Below are positions 27,288-36,912 of a DNA stretch of 64,000 nt, piece by piece. The DNA lies in contig NZ_NBXD01000024.1 in NCBI RefSeq assembly GCF_003399645.1, positions 62,001 through 126,000 on the forward strand. The letters run 5' to 3'. Origin of the DNA: Subtercola boreus (lineage in GTDB: Bacteria > Actinomycetota > Actinomycetes > Actinomycetales > Microbacteriaceae). The translations under genes and the position numbers were made by a program. Below the pieces are notes generated by a model that searched no databases, was not told the origin of the DNA, and was given only the letters and a program-made list of their open reading frames with translations. The stretch's first letter is position 1. Every line of letters starts with the position of its first letter.

Positions 27288-28698
27288 CAAAACTCCAATG
27301 TGCACCCGTGGAGGTGTCTTCTATCGTGATGCCGGCCTGCCCCAATTCGTCGCGGATGCGATCGGCGGTGGCGAAGTCCCGGGCTTTTCGTGCAGTCTGT
27401 CGGTCTTCGAGCAGCCGCTCCACCAGGGCTTTGAGGGCCGTGCCCGTCGAGCTCTGCTCGCCCGTCGACCACTGGGGGTCGATCGGGTTGATGCCGAGAA
27501 CACTGGTCATGGCGAAGACCTGGCCGAGCAGGCGGGCCGCCTCGGCGAAGTCTTCGGCGTCGAGAGCGGTGTTGCCGTCGCGCACGGCCTCGTGCAGCAC
27601 GCCGAGGGCCTGCGGCACGCTGAGGTCGTCGTTCATGGCGGTGCGGAAGGTGTCGGGAACGGTCTCCACCGTCGCCCCGGCGAACCGGGTCCCCTCCAGC
27701 CGGCGGGTGGCGCGCTCGAGGAAGCCCTCGATGCGGCCGAGCGCCGCCTCGGCTTCGGCGAGCGAACCATTCTGGAATTCGAGGGTCGAGCGGTAGTGCG
27801 CCGCCCCGAGGAAGTACCGCACCACGAGCGGGCGGGCGGATGCCAGCAGATCGGCCGCGTAGACCGAGTTGCCGAGCGACTTCGACATCTTCTGCCCCGT
27901 CACCGACACGAGCCCGTTGTGCAACCAGAGGTTCGCGAACGGGTCACCGGCCGCGTGGGACTGGGCCAGCTCGTTCTCGTGGTGGGGAAAGCGCAGGTCG
28001 AGCCCGCCGCCGTGGATGTCGAACTGCGGCCCGAGGTACCGGGTGCTCATCGCCGAGCACTCGATGTGCCAGCCCGGCCGGCCGGTGCCCCAGGCGCTCT
28101 GCCACGACGCCGTCGACGGCTCGCCATCTTTGTGCCCCTTCCAGAGGGCGAAGTCGCGCACGTCGCGCTTGCCGCGCGGATCGGCGTCTTCGGCCGAGGC
28201 CATGTCGCCCAGCTTCTGGTGGGTCAGTTCGCCGTACGACGGCCAGGAGACCGTGTCGAAGTAGACATCCCCGGAGCCGTCTTCGGCCGCGTAGGCGTGA
28301 CCGGCATCCACCAGTCGCCCGATGAGCGCGAGCATCTCGGGGATGCTCGCTGTCGCGCGGGGTTCGTACGTCGGGGCGAGGATGCCGATCGCACTGTAGG
28401 CGGCCGTGAACTCGAGCTCGGTGCGGTACGCGAGCGCCCACCACTGCTCGCCCGACTCCACGGCATTGGCCAGTACCTTGTCGTCGATGTCGGTCACGTT
28501 GCGTACGAACGTCACATCGAGCCCCGAGAAGTTCAGCCAGCGGCGCAGCTGGTCGTAGGCGAGCGCCGAACGGAGGTGACCGATGTGGGGCGAGGACTGC
28601 ACCGTCGGCCCGCAGACGTAGACGCCGACCCGCCCGGGCACGAGGGGCACGAGGTCCACCAGCGCCCGGAGGCGGGAGTCGTAGAGGCGAAGAGTCAC
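27280..28698 (-). CDS. cysS: Cysteinyl-tRNA synthetase
   Basis: A 472-residue class I synthetase: HIGH-type motif in [18 protein letters not shown], zinc-site residues Cys29 (VCGPTV), Cys in HIECSAM, and HHENE. KMSKS is in [30 protein letters not shown] and [18 protein letters not shown] are diagnostic of CysRS. It ligates cysteine to tRNA-Cys. It lies between ispDF and rlmB, the usual actinobacterial order, with 57 bp to ispDF. Confidence 0.98.
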   Translation of the reverse strand: MTLRLYDSRLRALVDLVPLVPGRVGVYVCGPTVQSSPHIGHLRSALAYDQLRRWLNFSGLDVTFVRNVTDIDDKVLANAVESGEQWWALAYRTELEFTAAYSAIGILAPTYEPRATASIPEMLALIGRLVDAGHAYAAEDGSGDVYFDTVSWPSYGELTHQKLGDMASAEDADPRGKRDVRDFALWKGHKDGEPSTASWQSAWGTGRPGWHIECSAMSTRYLGPQFDIHGGGLDLRFPHHENELAQSHAAGDPFANLWLHNGLVSVTGQKMSKSLGNSVYAADLLASARPLVVRYFLGAAHYRSTLEFQNGSLAEAEAALGRIEGFLERATRRLEGTRFAGATVETVPDTFRTAMNDDLSVPQALGVLHEAVRDGNTALDAEDFAEAARLLGQVFAMTSVLGINPIDPQWSTGEQSSTGTALKALVERLLEDRQTARKARDFATADRIRDELGQAGITIEDTSTGAHWSFDG

Positions 28699-28755
28699 CG
28701 ACCCAGTTTAGGGCGTCGGCCGGAGGGCTCCCCGGCTCGTTACGCGGCGTACCCC

Positions 28756-29985
28756 TCAGACGGCATAGACGAGAGCGGTCGCGATCGCGACGACTCCCTC
28801 GGTGCGGCCGGTGAAGCCGAGCCCGTCGGTCGTCGTCGCCGAAATGCTCACCGGGGCGCCCAGGATGCCCGTCAGCACGGCCTCCGCCTCTGTGCGCCGC
28901 GCAGCGAATCGCGGGCGGTTGCCGATGAGCTGCACGGCGACGTTGCCGACACGGAAACCCGATGCCCCGAGCATCCGGAGCGTTTCGGTGAGGAACACCT
29001 CGCCGTGGGCGCCCGAGAACTGCGGATCGGAGGTGCCGAAGGTGCTGCCGATGTCTCCGAGCCCCGCTGCCGAGAGCAGGGCGTCGCAGATCGCGTGAGC
29101 CACTGCGTCGCCGTCGCTGTGCCCGGAGAGCCCGGTCTCACCCGGCCAGAACAGCCCGGCGAGCCAGAGCGGCGTTCCGGCCCCGTCCCCCGACTGTCCT
29201 GACGGAACCGAGTCTCCTGACAGAATCGACGCGAACGCGTGCGAATCGACGCCGACCCCGGTGCGGGGCAGCACGAGACCGGGCGTGGGCTGCAGCACCT
29301 GCTCCGCGCGCCGCAGGTCCCATGGGGTCGTGATCTTGAAGGCGAGCGGGTCGCCGTGGATGATCGACACGTCATGACCGATCGAGGCGACCAGCGCTGC
29401 ATCGTCGGTGAATTCGGTGCCCGCGGCGGCGTAGGCCTCGTCGAGCTGGGTGCGCGGAAAGCCCTGAGGGGTCTGCACGGCAGAGAGCTCCGAGCGGTCG
29501 ACCGTCTCCAGCGCGAGCCCGGCGCGATCGGTGCGCTTGATGGTGTCGCTCACCGGGAGCCCGGGAATGGCGCCCCGACCCGAATTTCTGACCGAATCGA
29601 TCACCGCCTCGAATTGGGCGAGCGGAGTGAGTGCGCGCGCGGCGTCGTGCACGAGAACGACACTGACCGTGCTCTCGAGCAGAGCGAGGCCCCGGGCGAC
29701 GGATTCCTGCCGGCTGGCCCCGCCGGCTGTGACGGTGAGGTGAGCGGATGCTGCACCGGCAGCATCCCGGCCGATCTGTTCAGCTTCGGCCAGTCGCTCG
29801 ACGGGCGCCACGATGACCACCTGCGCGGGCTCTCGGAGGGCGAAGACCGGATCGAGCGAGCGCGAGAGGATGCTGCGACCACCCAGCGACACGAAGGCCT
29901 TCGCCTGGCCGTGGCCGAGACGGGTTCCGCTGCCGGCGGCGACGACGATCACGGCGACCGTGCTGGTGGGGGGAGGTGTGCTCAC
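28756..29985 (-). CDS. ispDF: Bifunctional IspD/IspF of the MEP pathway
   Basis: A 409-residue fusion. Residues 1-230 are IspD (CDP-ME synthase: [66 protein letters not shown]). Residues 235-409 are IspF (MEcPP synthase: GVGVDSHAF with metal-binding D and [33 protein letters not shown], and the C-terminal [15 protein letters not shown]). The two steps of isoprenoid precursor synthesis are thus joined; the fusion is frequent in Microbacteriaceae. It lies between carD and cysS. Confidence 0.97.
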   Translation of the reverse strand: MSTPPPTSTVAVIVVAAGSGTRLGHGQAKAFVSLGGRSILSRSLDPVFALREPAQVVIVAPVERLAEAEQIGRDAAGAASAHLTVTAGGASRQESVARGLALLESTVSVVLVHDAARALTPLAQFEAVIDSVRNSGRGAIPGLPVSDTIKRTDRAGLALETVDRSELSAVQTPQGFPRTQLDEAYAAAGTEFTDDAALVASIGHDVSIIHGDPLAFKITTPWDLRRAEQVLQPTPGLVLPRTGVGVDSHAFASILSGDSVPSGQSGDGAGTPLWLAGLFWPGETGLSGHSDGDAVAHAICDALLSAAGLGDIGSTFGTSDPQFSGAHGEVFLTETLRMLGASGFRVGNVAVQLIGNRPRFAARRTEAEAVLTGILGAPVSISATTTDGLGFTGRTEGVVAIATALVYAV

Positions 29986-30011
29986 GCACCCAGCCTAGGT
30001 GCGGCGCCCGC

Positions 30012-30494
30012 TCAGGAAGCGAGCGCCTCGTCGAGCAGCGCCGAAGCCTTCACCTCATCGGTCTTCTCAGCGAGGGCGAGTTCGGAGACGAGGATCTGGC
30101 GAGCCTTGGTGAGCATGCTCTTCTCCCCCGCCGACAGTCCTCTGTCGTGGTCGCGACGCCAGAGGTCGCGAACGACCTCGCTCACCTTGATCACGTCGCC
30201 CGAGGCGAGCTTCTCGCCGTTGGCCTTGAAGCGGCGCGACCAGTTGGTCGGCTCCTCGGTGAAGGGCGTACGCAGAACCTCGAAGACCCGGTCGACCCCT
30301 TCGTGGCCGATCACGTCGCGAACACCCACGAGTTCGACGTTCTGGGCGGGAACCTTGATGACGAGGTCACCCTGGTTGACCTGCAGCGTCAGGTAGACGC
30401 GCTCTTCGCCCCTGATGACGCGGGTGGTGACTTCGGTGATGGTTGCAGCGCCGTGATGCGGGTAGACCACGGTTTCGCCGACCTCGAAAAGCAT
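30012..30494 (-). CDS. carD: CarD-family transcriptional regulator
   Basis: A 160-residue protein from ATG 30494. The N-terminal RNA-polymerase-interacting domain ([22 protein letters not shown]) is followed by the DNA-binding helical domain ([45 protein letters not shown]); the Trp of LWRR is the wedge residue that stabilises open complexes at rRNA promoters. It is upstream of ispDF and cysS in the conserved actinobacterial order, and divergent from a lipoprotein gene with a 163-bp shared promoter region. Confidence 0.97.
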   Translation of the reverse strand: MLFEVGETVVYPHHGAATITEVTTRVIRGEERVYLTLQVNQGDLVIKVPAQNVELVGVRDVIGHEGVDRVFEVLRTPFTEEPTNWSRRFKANGEKLASGDVIKVSEVVRDLWRRDHDRGLSAGEKSMLTKARQILVSELALAEKTDEVKASALLDEALAS

Positions 30495-30657
30495 GGAGTT
30501 GGTTCCTTTCCACAGCAATGAATTTACCACAGGGCAACCTTTCGCCACCGGTCGTCGTCAAACCGGGCGACGGTCGTCGATAGGCTAAACTCGCAAGGGT
30601 TCACCGCCCGGCACCGCCCCTCACAGCACGGGGCAGCGGGCACCTCTGGAGGGTTTT

Positions 30658-31245
30658 GTGAGAACACGGTTCGCGGCATCCATTCTCGTCGCCGCACTCG
30701 TCAGCGTCAGCGCGACCGGGTGCGCCTTCATCACACCCCAGGCGACGACGAGCATCGGCCAGGTCACCGAAGGGGTCGACGGCAACGTCTCCCCCGACAT
30801 CTCCGTGCGGAACGCCACGCTGATCAGCGATGACAGAACCTCCGCGAGCCTCATCGTCTCGCTTGTGAACACCGGCGACGAAGACCACCAGGTCGTCATG
30901 CAGTACGAGGGGGCCTCGGGATCGAGCAAGGAGGCCGTCGCCCTCGTCTCCGCGCACAGCACGCTCACCATCGGCGGCGACACCGACCAGCAGTTCGTGC
31001 TCGACGGCGTCGACCTCGTCGAGGGCTCGCTCTTCCCGATCTTCTTCCAGTACGGAACGGTGACCGGCACGAAGCTGATGGTTCCGGTGCTCTCGAGCGA
31101 CTGGCAGCAGTACGACGGACTGGCACCGACCATGACGCCGACACCGACCGCCACGGCGACGCCCGTACCCACTGCGACCGCGGTGCCCACTGCGACCGCG
31201 GTGCCCGTGCCGACCGCGACACCGGCGGCGACGACCGCCCCGTAG
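30658..31245 (+). CDS. Secreted lipoprotein with Thr/Pro-rich tail
   Basis: A 195-residue protein starting at GTG 30658 (GGAGGG 8-13 nt upstream). A lipoprotein signal peptide (RTRFAASILVAALVSVSATGC) ends at Cys22 with an SATGC lipobox. The middle (ISVRNATLISDDRTSASLIVSLVNTGDEDHQVVMQYEGASG) is a beta-rich domain like DUF4352 and related immunoglobulin-like folds. The last 45 residues are repeats of T-P-x-A-T-A, probably a cell-wall-spanning linker. Function unknown. Confidence 0.8.
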   Translation: MRTRFAASILVAALVSVSATGCAFITPQATTSIGQVTEGVDGNVSPDISVRNATLISDDRTSASLIVSLVNTGDEDHQVVMQYEGASGSSKEAVALVSAHSTLTIGGDTDQQFVLDGVDLVEGSLFPIFFQYGTVTGTKLMVPVLSSDWQQYDGLAPTMTPTPTATATPVPTATAVPTATAVPVPTATPAATTAP

Positions 31246-31282
31246 GCCTCGCAAAACGGGGCCGCGGAATGCGGGCCGGGGG

Positions 31283-31963
31283 TCAGGCCTCGAAACGGTA
31301 CCCGAGACCCCGCACCGTCACGAGCAGCACGGGTTCTGAGGGCGACTGCTCGATTTTCGACCGGATGCGCTTGATGTGCACGTCGAGAGTCTTCGTGTCG
31401 CCGAAGTAGTCCGATCCCCAGACACGGTCGATCAGCTGCCCGCGCGTGAGCACGCGACCAGCGTTCCGCAGCAGCATCTCGAGCAGCTCGAACTCCTTGA
31501 GCGGCATGGGGGTGTCGAGACCGTTCACGGCCACGGTGTGCCGCTCGACATCCATTCGCACCGGGCCGGCCTCGAGCACCGGCTCGCCGAGGTCGCTCGT
31601 CTCGCTGCGGCGCCGCATGACGGCCCGGATGCGCGCGAGCAGCTCGCGCGAGGAGTACGGCTTGGTCACATAGTCGTCGGCCCCGAGCTCGAGTCCCACC
31701 ACGATGTCGATCTCGCTGTCTTTGGCGGTGAGCATGATGATCGGCACCTGGGAGCGCGTGCGGATCTCGCGGCACACCTCGGTGCCCGGGATGCCCGGGA
31801 TCATTAGGTCGAGCAGCATCAGCTCGACGCCGCCCTTGTTGAACTCGGCGATGGCGGTCGGGCCGTCGGCCGCGACCGTGACCGCGTAGCCCTCGCGCTG
31901 CAGCAGGTAGGCGAGAGGCTCGCTGAGCGCGATCTCGTCTTCGACCAAGAGGATCTGGATCAC
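31283..31963 (-). CDS. regX3: Phosphate-responsive response regulator RegX3
   Basis: A 226-residue OmpR-type regulator: receiver domain with Asp52 in LMLLDLMIPGIPGTEVCREIR and Lys in YVTKPYSSRELLARIRAVMRRR; winged-helix domain with LKEFELLEMLLRNAGRVLTRGQLIDRVWG and TLDVHIKRIRSKIE. It is the partner of SenX3 directly upstream (4-bp overlap). In Actinobacteria it activates pstS, phoU and related genes on phosphate limitation; candidate binding repeats are found at 33187, 41832 and 45007. Confidence 0.95.
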   Translation of the reverse strand: MIQILLVEDEIALSEPLAYLLQREGYAVTVAADGPTAIAEFNKGGVELMLLDLMIPGIPGTEVCREIRTRSQVPIIMLTAKDSEIDIVVGLELGADDYVTKPYSSRELLARIRAVMRRRSETSDLGEPVLEAGPVRMDVERHTVAVNGLDTPMPLKEFELLEMLLRNAGRVLTRGQLIDRVWGSDYFGDTKTLDVHIKRIRSKIEQSPSEPVLLVTVRGLGYRFEA

Positions 31964-33114
31964 CGTTGTTCTCCTAACGAGGCCACCGCGGCATGTGACG
32001 CCGCCGGCAGCCGGATGGTAAAGGTCGACCCGAGTGCGGGTTGCGACCAGACGCGGATGTCGCCGCCATGGTTCTCGATCACATGTTTCACAATGCTGAG
32101 CCCGAGGCCCGTGCCTCCCGTGTTGCGTGAGCGAGCCTGGTCGACCCGGAAGAACCGTTCGAACACCCGACCCAGGTCGTCTTCGGGAATGCCGATGCCC
32201 TGGTCGGTGACGGCGATCTCGACGACACCCTCGGTCAGGTGCACGCCCACTCCGACCCGGGTGCCCTGCTGCGAGTACTGCACCGCGTTGGCGATGAGGT
32301 TGTGCAGGGCGAGCACGAGCAGGCCCTCGTCACCGTACACCTGGGTGCCGGCGTCGCCGCCGCTCACGATCGTGACGTTGTGGGTGTCGAGCTGCACGTG
32401 GTTCTGGTCGATCGCACTGGCGACGATGGAGTCGACGTCGAGCAGCTCGGCGCCGGTCAGCACGTCGGCCGCCTGCAGCCGGGAGAGCTCGATGATCTCG
32501 CGGGTGATGCGGCCGAGCCGCTGCGCCTCGGTCTCCATGCGCCGGGCGAAGCGACGCACCTGGTCGGGGTCGTCGGCGGCCGGTTCCAGTGCCTCCGCGA
32601 GCAGCGAGATCGCTCCGATCGGCGTCTTCAGTTCGTGGCTGATGTTGGCGATGAAGTCACGCCGCACCTCTTCGAGGCGATGGGCCTCCGTGCGATCATC
32701 CGCCAGCAACAGAAGGTATCGGCTGCCGAGGCGGGCGACCCGTACCTGGAGGTGGATCGTGGCGTCGCCGAAGGGGCCGCGCGCGAGGCTGAGGTCACGG
32801 GAGACGGGCTCACCGGTACGTCTCACCGAGTCGACCATCGCGACGAGCTGCGGATGCACGAGACCGTGGTTCCAGACGAGACCGAACGCAAGCGCGGCCG
32901 GCGACACCTTCACCACGTTGTTCGAAGCATCGAGAACCACTCCGGCGGAATCGATGGCATCGATGACCTGGTCGACGCCGTCGGGAACGCTGGGGTCGAC
33001 GATCGTCGCCGCGTGGTCTCCGCGCCGAGCGGCGGCGAAGAGAACGAAGACGAAGCCCGAGCCCACAGCGAGGCCGAGTGCCACAGAGAGCAGCACCAAC
33101 AAGCCTGAATCCAT
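31960..33114 (-). CDS. senX3: Sensor histidine kinase SenX3
   Basis: A 384-residue kinase from ATG 33114 (MDSGLLVLLS). TM helix 1-28, a PAS-like cytoplasmic domain (about 42-140), HisKA with His160 in RDFIANISHELKTPIGAISLLAEAL, and an ATPase domain with NLIANAVQYS (N box), DQGIGIP (G1) and GGTGLGLSI (G2). It acts with RegX3 and, by analogy, is held inactive by the Pst transporter and PhoU at high phosphate. It is divergent from phoU across a 214-bp region with PHO-box-like repeats. gpmA lies just beyond phoU, the same neighbourhood as in mycobacteria. Confidence 0.95.
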   Translation of the reverse strand: MDSGLLVLLSVALGLAVGSGFVFVLFAAARRGDHAATIVDPSVPDGVDQVIDAIDSAGVVLDASNNVVKVSPAALAFGLVWNHGLVHPQLVAMVDSVRRTGEPVSRDLSLARGPFGDATIHLQVRVARLGSRYLLLLADDRTEAHRLEEVRRDFIANISHELKTPIGAISLLAEALEPAADDPDQVRRFARRMETEAQRLGRITREIIELSRLQAADVLTGAELLDVDSIVASAIDQNHVQLDTHNVTIVSGGDAGTQVYGDEGLLVLALHNLIANAVQYSQQGTRVGVGVHLTEGVVEIAVTDQGIGIPEDDLGRVFERFFRVDQARSRNTGGTGLGLSIVKHVIENHGGDIRVWSQPALGSTFTIRLPAASHAAVASLGEQR

Positions 33115-33186
33115 AGCGACTACACTAATGACTCTCATCGCCCGCCCGGTCGCCGGTACCTACCTGGGCCTTTGGGGTCGTGGGAA

Positions 33187-33219
33187 GTTCAGCCATTCGG
33201 CACCTTCTGTTAACCTCGG
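33187..33219. promoter_or_regulatory. PHO-box-like repeats before phoU/senX3
   Basis: Three 11-nt steps, GTTCAGCCATT, CGGCACCTTCT and GTTAACCTCGG, resembling the GTTCACC direct-repeat sites of RegX3/PhoP in Actinobacteria. They lie between the divergent senX3 and phoU starts. The middle copy is weak. Confidence 0.65.
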
Positions 33220-33328
33220 CTCGGCAGAATGTCGGTGTCTGCTGTGGGCTCTACGATTACAGGCTCCGGCACAGTTCGGTGCGACCGCGCCAGATCACCA
33301 GCGAAGCACCGCAGAAAGGTTCATTCCC

Positions 33329-33985
33329 ATGCGCGAGGTATTCCAGCAGGAACTCCGTGAAGTCCAGGAGCGCCTGGTCGAGATCAGCCGCCTGGTCGTC
33401 GTCGCCATCACGAACGCCACGACGGCGTTCAACGAGTCGAACGTCGCGCTGGCCGAGCAGGTCATCGCGGAAGACCCCAAGATCGACGCGCTGGCCTCCG
33501 ACCTCGACGAGCTCGCCATCAGCATCATGGCGCTGCAGCAGCCGGTTGCCCGCGACCTGCGCATCGTCGTCAGCGCTCTGCGCATGAGCGCATCACTCGA
33601 GCGCATGGGCGACATTGCCGAGCACATCGCCCAGCTCGCCCGCTACCGCTACCCCGACAAGGTCGCCAAAGACAGCCTGCTCGGCGTGTTCAGTGAGATG
33701 GGCGCCCTCGACGTGAAGGTCGCCGAGATGCTCAGCCGCCTCATCGAGACCGAGGACCTCGCGCTGGCCGACCAGATCCGCGACACCGACGACCGCATCG
33801 ACGAACTGCACCTCAGCGTGTTCGAAGCCGTTCTCAGCGAGACGTGGGGCGGAACATCCGTGAACACCGTCGACGTGACCCTCGCCTCCCGCTACCACGA
33901 GCGTTTCGCAGACCACGCCGTGAGCATCGCGAAGAAGGTCAAGTACCTCGCGACCGGCGAGTGGACCGGCTCGGGCGTGCGCTGA
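33329..33985 (+). CDS. phoU: Phosphate signalling protein PhoU
   Basis: A 218-residue PhoU: two tandem three-helix bundles. EDPKIDALASDLDELAISIMALQQPVARDLRIVVSALRMSASLERMGDIAEHIAQLA is the first repeat with its E/D metal ligands; DTDDRIDELHLSVFEAVL and YHERFADHAVSIAKKVKYLATGEW the second. ATG 33329 is preceded by AGAAAGG; the open frame extends upstream antisense to senX3 but has no coding character there. PhoU links the Pst transporter to SenX3/RegX3 and represses the regulon at high phosphate. A strong terminator follows. Confidence 0.97.
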   Translation: MREVFQQELREVQERLVEISRLVVVAITNATTAFNESNVALAEQVIAEDPKIDALASDLDELAISIMALQQPVARDLRIVVSALRMSASLERMGDIAEHIAQLARYRYPDKVAKDSLLGVFSEMGALDVKVAEMLSRLIETEDLALADQIRDTDDRIDELHLSVFEAVLSETWGGTSVNTVDVTLASRYHERFADHAVSIAKKVKYLATGEWTGSGVR

Positions 33986-34003
33986 CGCACCCGCCTTAGT
34001 GAG

Positions 34004-34035
34004 AACCCCCGACGTTGCGGTGTCGGGGGTTTCTT
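34004..34035 (+). terminator. Intrinsic terminator after phoU
   Basis: A 10-bp stem (AACCCCCGAC and its complement) with an 8-nt loop, followed by TCTT, 18 bp after the phoU stop. It can also serve gpmA transcripts from the other strand. Confidence 0.9.
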
Positions 34036-34108
34036 CGTTCGGGGCCAGAACTGGGGGCGTGCCCCGCTTGGAGCGAGGCGCCTCTTCAAGGCGCCTCGCC
34101 GCTGACAC

Positions 34109-34861
34109 CTACTTCTTGGCGCCCTGCGCCGCGACGGCTGCGGCGCCGGCGGCGGCGGCCTCGGGGTCGAGGTAGACGGCAGGCTCGATCGGCACGAAGT
34201 TCTCGTCGAGCCTGTAGACGAGCGGGATGCCTGTGGGAATGTTGAGCTCGGCGATGTCGCCGTCGGAGATGGTGTCGAGGTGCTTCACGAGTGCTCGCAG
34301 AGAGTTGCCGTGCGCCGTCACGAGCACGGTCTTGCCGGCCGCGAGATCGACGGTGATGTCGCTGAACCAGTAGGGCAGCATGCGGTCGACGACGTCTTTG
34401 AGGCACTCGGTGCGGGGAACAGCGTCACCGAGGTCGGCGTAGCGCGGGTCGCCGAACTGGGAGAACTCGTCGTCGTCGGTGATGGGGGGCGGCGGCACAT
34501 CGTAGGAGCGACGCCAGGTCTGGAACTGGTCAGCGCCGTACTCGGCGAGTGTCTGCGCCTTGTCCTTGCCCTGCAGGGCTCCGTAGTGGCGCTCGTTGAG
34601 GCGCCAGGAGCGCTTCACATCGATCCAGAGGCGGCCGGCGACGGCGAGCGCGAGGTTCGCCGTGTCGATGGCGCGCACCAGGCGTGACGTGTACAGCACG
34701 TCGGGTGTGAGGCCCGATTCGGCGAGCAGCTCGCCCGCGCGCTTCGCCTCGCCAACGCCCTGATCGCTCAGCCCCACATCGACCCAGCCGGTGAACAGGT
34801 TCTTCTGGTTCCAGTCGCTGTTTCCGTGGCGGAGAAGGATCAGGGTGTAGGGCTCAGTCAT
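34109..34861 (-). CDS. gpmA: 2,3-bisphosphoglycerate-dependent phosphoglycerate mutase
   Basis: A 250-residue glycolytic enzyme interconverting 3- and 2-phosphoglycerate. The phosphorylated histidine is in [44 protein letters not shown] and [15 protein letters not shown] complete the active site. A short Ala-rich tail ([13 protein letters not shown]) follows the normal end. It is next to senX3-regX3, as in mycobacteria, and divergent from a methyltransferase with 17 bp between. Confidence 0.97.
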   Translation of the reverse strand: MTEPYTLILLRHGNSDWNQKNLFTGWVDVGLSDQGVGEAKRAGELLAESGLTPDVLYTSRLVRAIDTANLALAVAGRLWIDVKRSWRLNERHYGALQGKDKAQTLAEYGADQFQTWRRSYDVPPPPITDDDEFSQFGDPRYADLGDAVPRTECLKDVVDRMLPYWFSDITVDLAAGKTVLVTAHGNSLRALVKHLDTISDGDIAELNIPTGIPLVYRLDENFVPIEPAVYLDPEAAAAGAAAVAAQGAKK

Positions 34862-34878
34862 GGAATTAGTCTAGAACC

Positions 34879-35703
34879 ATGCCCCACGGCACCATCACGC
34901 GCGGAACCACCAATACCAACCGCCTGCGCCGCGTCGACCGGTGGATCGCGACGCTGCCTGCGCTCCGCACCGCGGTGTCGCCGCTCGTCGTCGACCTCGG
35001 CTACGGCGCCAGCGGCGTGACGGCGTTCGAGCTGCAGCACCGGTTGGCCCGCGTACGGCCAGAGGTGGAGGTGGTCGGTCTCGAGATCTCGCCCGAGCGG
35101 GTGGCGACTGCGCTCGACCAGCTGCGTTCCGTGCATGCAGGTTCGACCGGGTTCGCGGCAGACGCGCCCGTCAGCTTCGCGCTCGGCGGGTTCGAGGTGC
35201 CCCTGCCCGGCGGGCGCTCGGCCACGGTCATCCGGGCCTTCAATGTGCTCCGGCAGTACGACGAGGCAGAGGTGCCGGCCGCCTGGCGAAGGATGACCGG
35301 GCGGCTCGAACCCGCCGGCACCCTCGTCGAAGGCACCTGCGACGAGATCGGGCGAGTGGCGAGCTGGGTCGCACTGGGCGTCGACGGGCCGCAGACATTC
35401 ACGCTCTCGCTGCGGCTGGCGGAGCTGGAACGACCATCGATCGTTGCCGAACGGTTGCCGAAGGTCCTCATCCACCGGAACGTGGACGGCGAAAGAGTGC
35501 ACGCGCTGCTGGTCGAGCTCGACCGGGCGTGGCGGCACAACGCTCCCCTCTCGGTGTACGGTCCGCGGCAGCGCTGGGTGGCCGCCGTGCGCACCCTCGG
35601 CGCCTCGGGGTGGCCGGTTCTCGGCCCCGCCGCGCGCTGGCGGCTCGGCGAACTGACGCTGCCCTGGTCATCCGTCGCCCCCCGCGGCTTCGCCTGGGAG
35701 TAG
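34879..35703 (+). CDS. Class I SAM-dependent methyltransferase
   Basis: A 274-residue protein with motif I VVDLGYGASGVTAFELQHRLA (G-x-G-x-S in the SAM-binding loop), motif II VEVVGLEISPERVATAL with its acidic residue, and motif IV-like region ATVIRAFNVLRQYDEAEV. Residues 190-274 form a C-terminal region (HALLVELDRAWRHNAPLSVYGPRQRWVAAVRTLGA) common to an actinobacterial group of methylases without assigned substrate. It is divergent from gpmA. Confidence 0.88.
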   Translation: MPHGTITRGTTNTNRLRRVDRWIATLPALRTAVSPLVVDLGYGASGVTAFELQHRLARVRPEVEVVGLEISPERVATALDQLRSVHAGSTGFAADAPVSFALGGFEVPLPGGRSATVIRAFNVLRQYDEAEVPAAWRRMTGRLEPAGTLVEGTCDEIGRVASWVALGVDGPQTFTLSLRLAELERPSIVAERLPKVLIHRNVDGERVHALLVELDRAWRHNAPLSVYGPRQRWVAAVRTLGASGWPVLGPAARWRLGELTLPWSSVAPRGFAWE

Positions 35704-35711
35704 CGCGCGGG

Positions 35712-36824
35712 TCAGAGGGCGGGGAGGGCCCCGCGGGCCTCGTCGGGGGTGAGGCCGGTGACGGTGAGGAGGTCCATGACGAGGGGGCGGAGCTCCAGCA
35801 CGACGGAGCTCTCGACGAGACCCGAGTCGGGGAAGAGCTCGCCGGGGCTGAGCCGCACGGCGACCAGGATCAGGCTCTGTCGCACAAGCGGACGCACCAC
35901 GGGGTCGTCGAGACTCTGCTCGAGCAGGTTCACGGCACCCACCAGCTCATTCAGCAGGTCGGCGAGCTCCGGACGGGCCTGCCCGTCGCGCATGACGACG
36001 CTGAGCCGACGGGTCACCACGCGAAGGTCGCGGAGCGCGAGATCGACACCGCCGAGCATCTGGTCCAGCCGCTCTAGGTCGGGAAGCCTCCGGCGGAGAA
36101 ACGGCGAGATTCGCGCAATTCCGATCGCCGAATCGAGCGAGACACGCCACTGGTCCATCAGCGGCTGGGTCGAACGGGCCAGGTCGAGCACCGATCCGAC
36201 GTCGCTCGCATCACCGCGCCGGAGTTCGACGACCAGGCGTTCGAGGATGCGGCTGAACGTTCTGAGCACTCGCCTCGCGTCTGCGTGTGCGTCCCGCCGG
36301 GCATCTCGGGGCAGCAGTGCGGTGAGCAGTAGGGCGATCACTCCCCCTATGACGCCGTCGACGGTGCGGGTGAACGGCCCGCTCGCGGCCATCGGCAGGA
36401 TCGCGACGAGCGCCGACTGTGAGGCGGCGACGATCGCGAATCCGGGTGCCGCCGAGAAGAAGCGCGCCGCGAACAGCGTGAATCCGACACTCAGCGCGAG
36501 CTGCCAGACGCCCTGTCCGCACGTGAGCAGAATGACCTCGCTCAATGTAATACCGAGGGTCACCCCGATGGCGGTCTCGAGCACCCTCAGCGGCCGGGCA
36601 TCCCGCACGAACCCCAGGCTCGACAGCGTCACCGTGGCGGCCGTCACCGGGGTGAGGTGGCCGAAGAGGTAGTACGCGATGGCATACGACACCACGACGG
36701 CGACGACGAGTTGGATGATCGGCAGCGCCGACCCGGCCGACCGGGCTGCTCCCACCCGTGCAAACGCCCGCAGGCGCTGGGTGGTGGCTCGTGTGTCTGC
36801 GATGCGGACAATGCTACCCGCCAC
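35712..36824 (-). CDS. FUSC-family membrane protein
   Basis: About 370 residues if started at GTG 36824; ATG 36875 is also possible but lies only 38 bp from the divergent gene. Six hydrophobic segments are grouped in the first 190 residues (IIQLVVAVVVSYAIAYYLFGHL, GVTLGITLSEVILL, LALSVGFTLFAARFF, VIGGVIALLLTALLPRD). A long helical cytoplasmic part (residues 195-370) follows. This is the aromatic-acid exporter / FUSC-like layout (YccS, AaeB group), here in the short single-module form. The substrate is unknown. Confidence 0.85.
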   Translation of the reverse strand: MAGSIVRIADTRATTQRLRAFARVGAARSAGSALPIIQLVVAVVVSYAIAYYLFGHLTPVTAATVTLSSLGFVRDARPLRVLETAIGVTLGITLSEVILLTCGQGVWQLALSVGFTLFAARFFSAAPGFAIVAASQSALVAILPMAASGPFTRTVDGVIGGVIALLLTALLPRDARRDAHADARRVLRTFSRILERLVVELRRGDASDVGSVLDLARSTQPLMDQWRVSLDSAIGIARISPFLRRRLPDLERLDQMLGGVDLALRDLRVVTRRLSVVMRDGQARPELADLLNELVGAVNLLEQSLDDPVVRPLVRQSLILVAVRLSPGELFPDSGLVESSVVLELRPLVMDLLTVTGLTPDEARGALPAL

Positions 36825-36912
36825 CGCAAACGCTCGATTCCGCAAAGTGGCGTAATGACAGCGAAAGTGTCGCATCTCTTCGTTCAGAGGCACAGTAGGC
36901 CTCCCTGAAGAA

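Noticed and set aside
26899-29202. 767-codon frame opposite rlmB, cysS and ispDF
   Set aside because: Shadow of three conserved genes; no domain recognised.
30495-30548. Upstream start of carD giving 18 additional residues
   Set aside because: The added residues are not conserved-looking and the ATG at 30494 begins the canonical [15 protein letters not shown].
32015-33328. N-terminal extension of phoU in an open + strand frame
   Set aside because: It is antisense to senX3; PhoU homology starts at the ATG at 33329 with its own ribosome-binding site.
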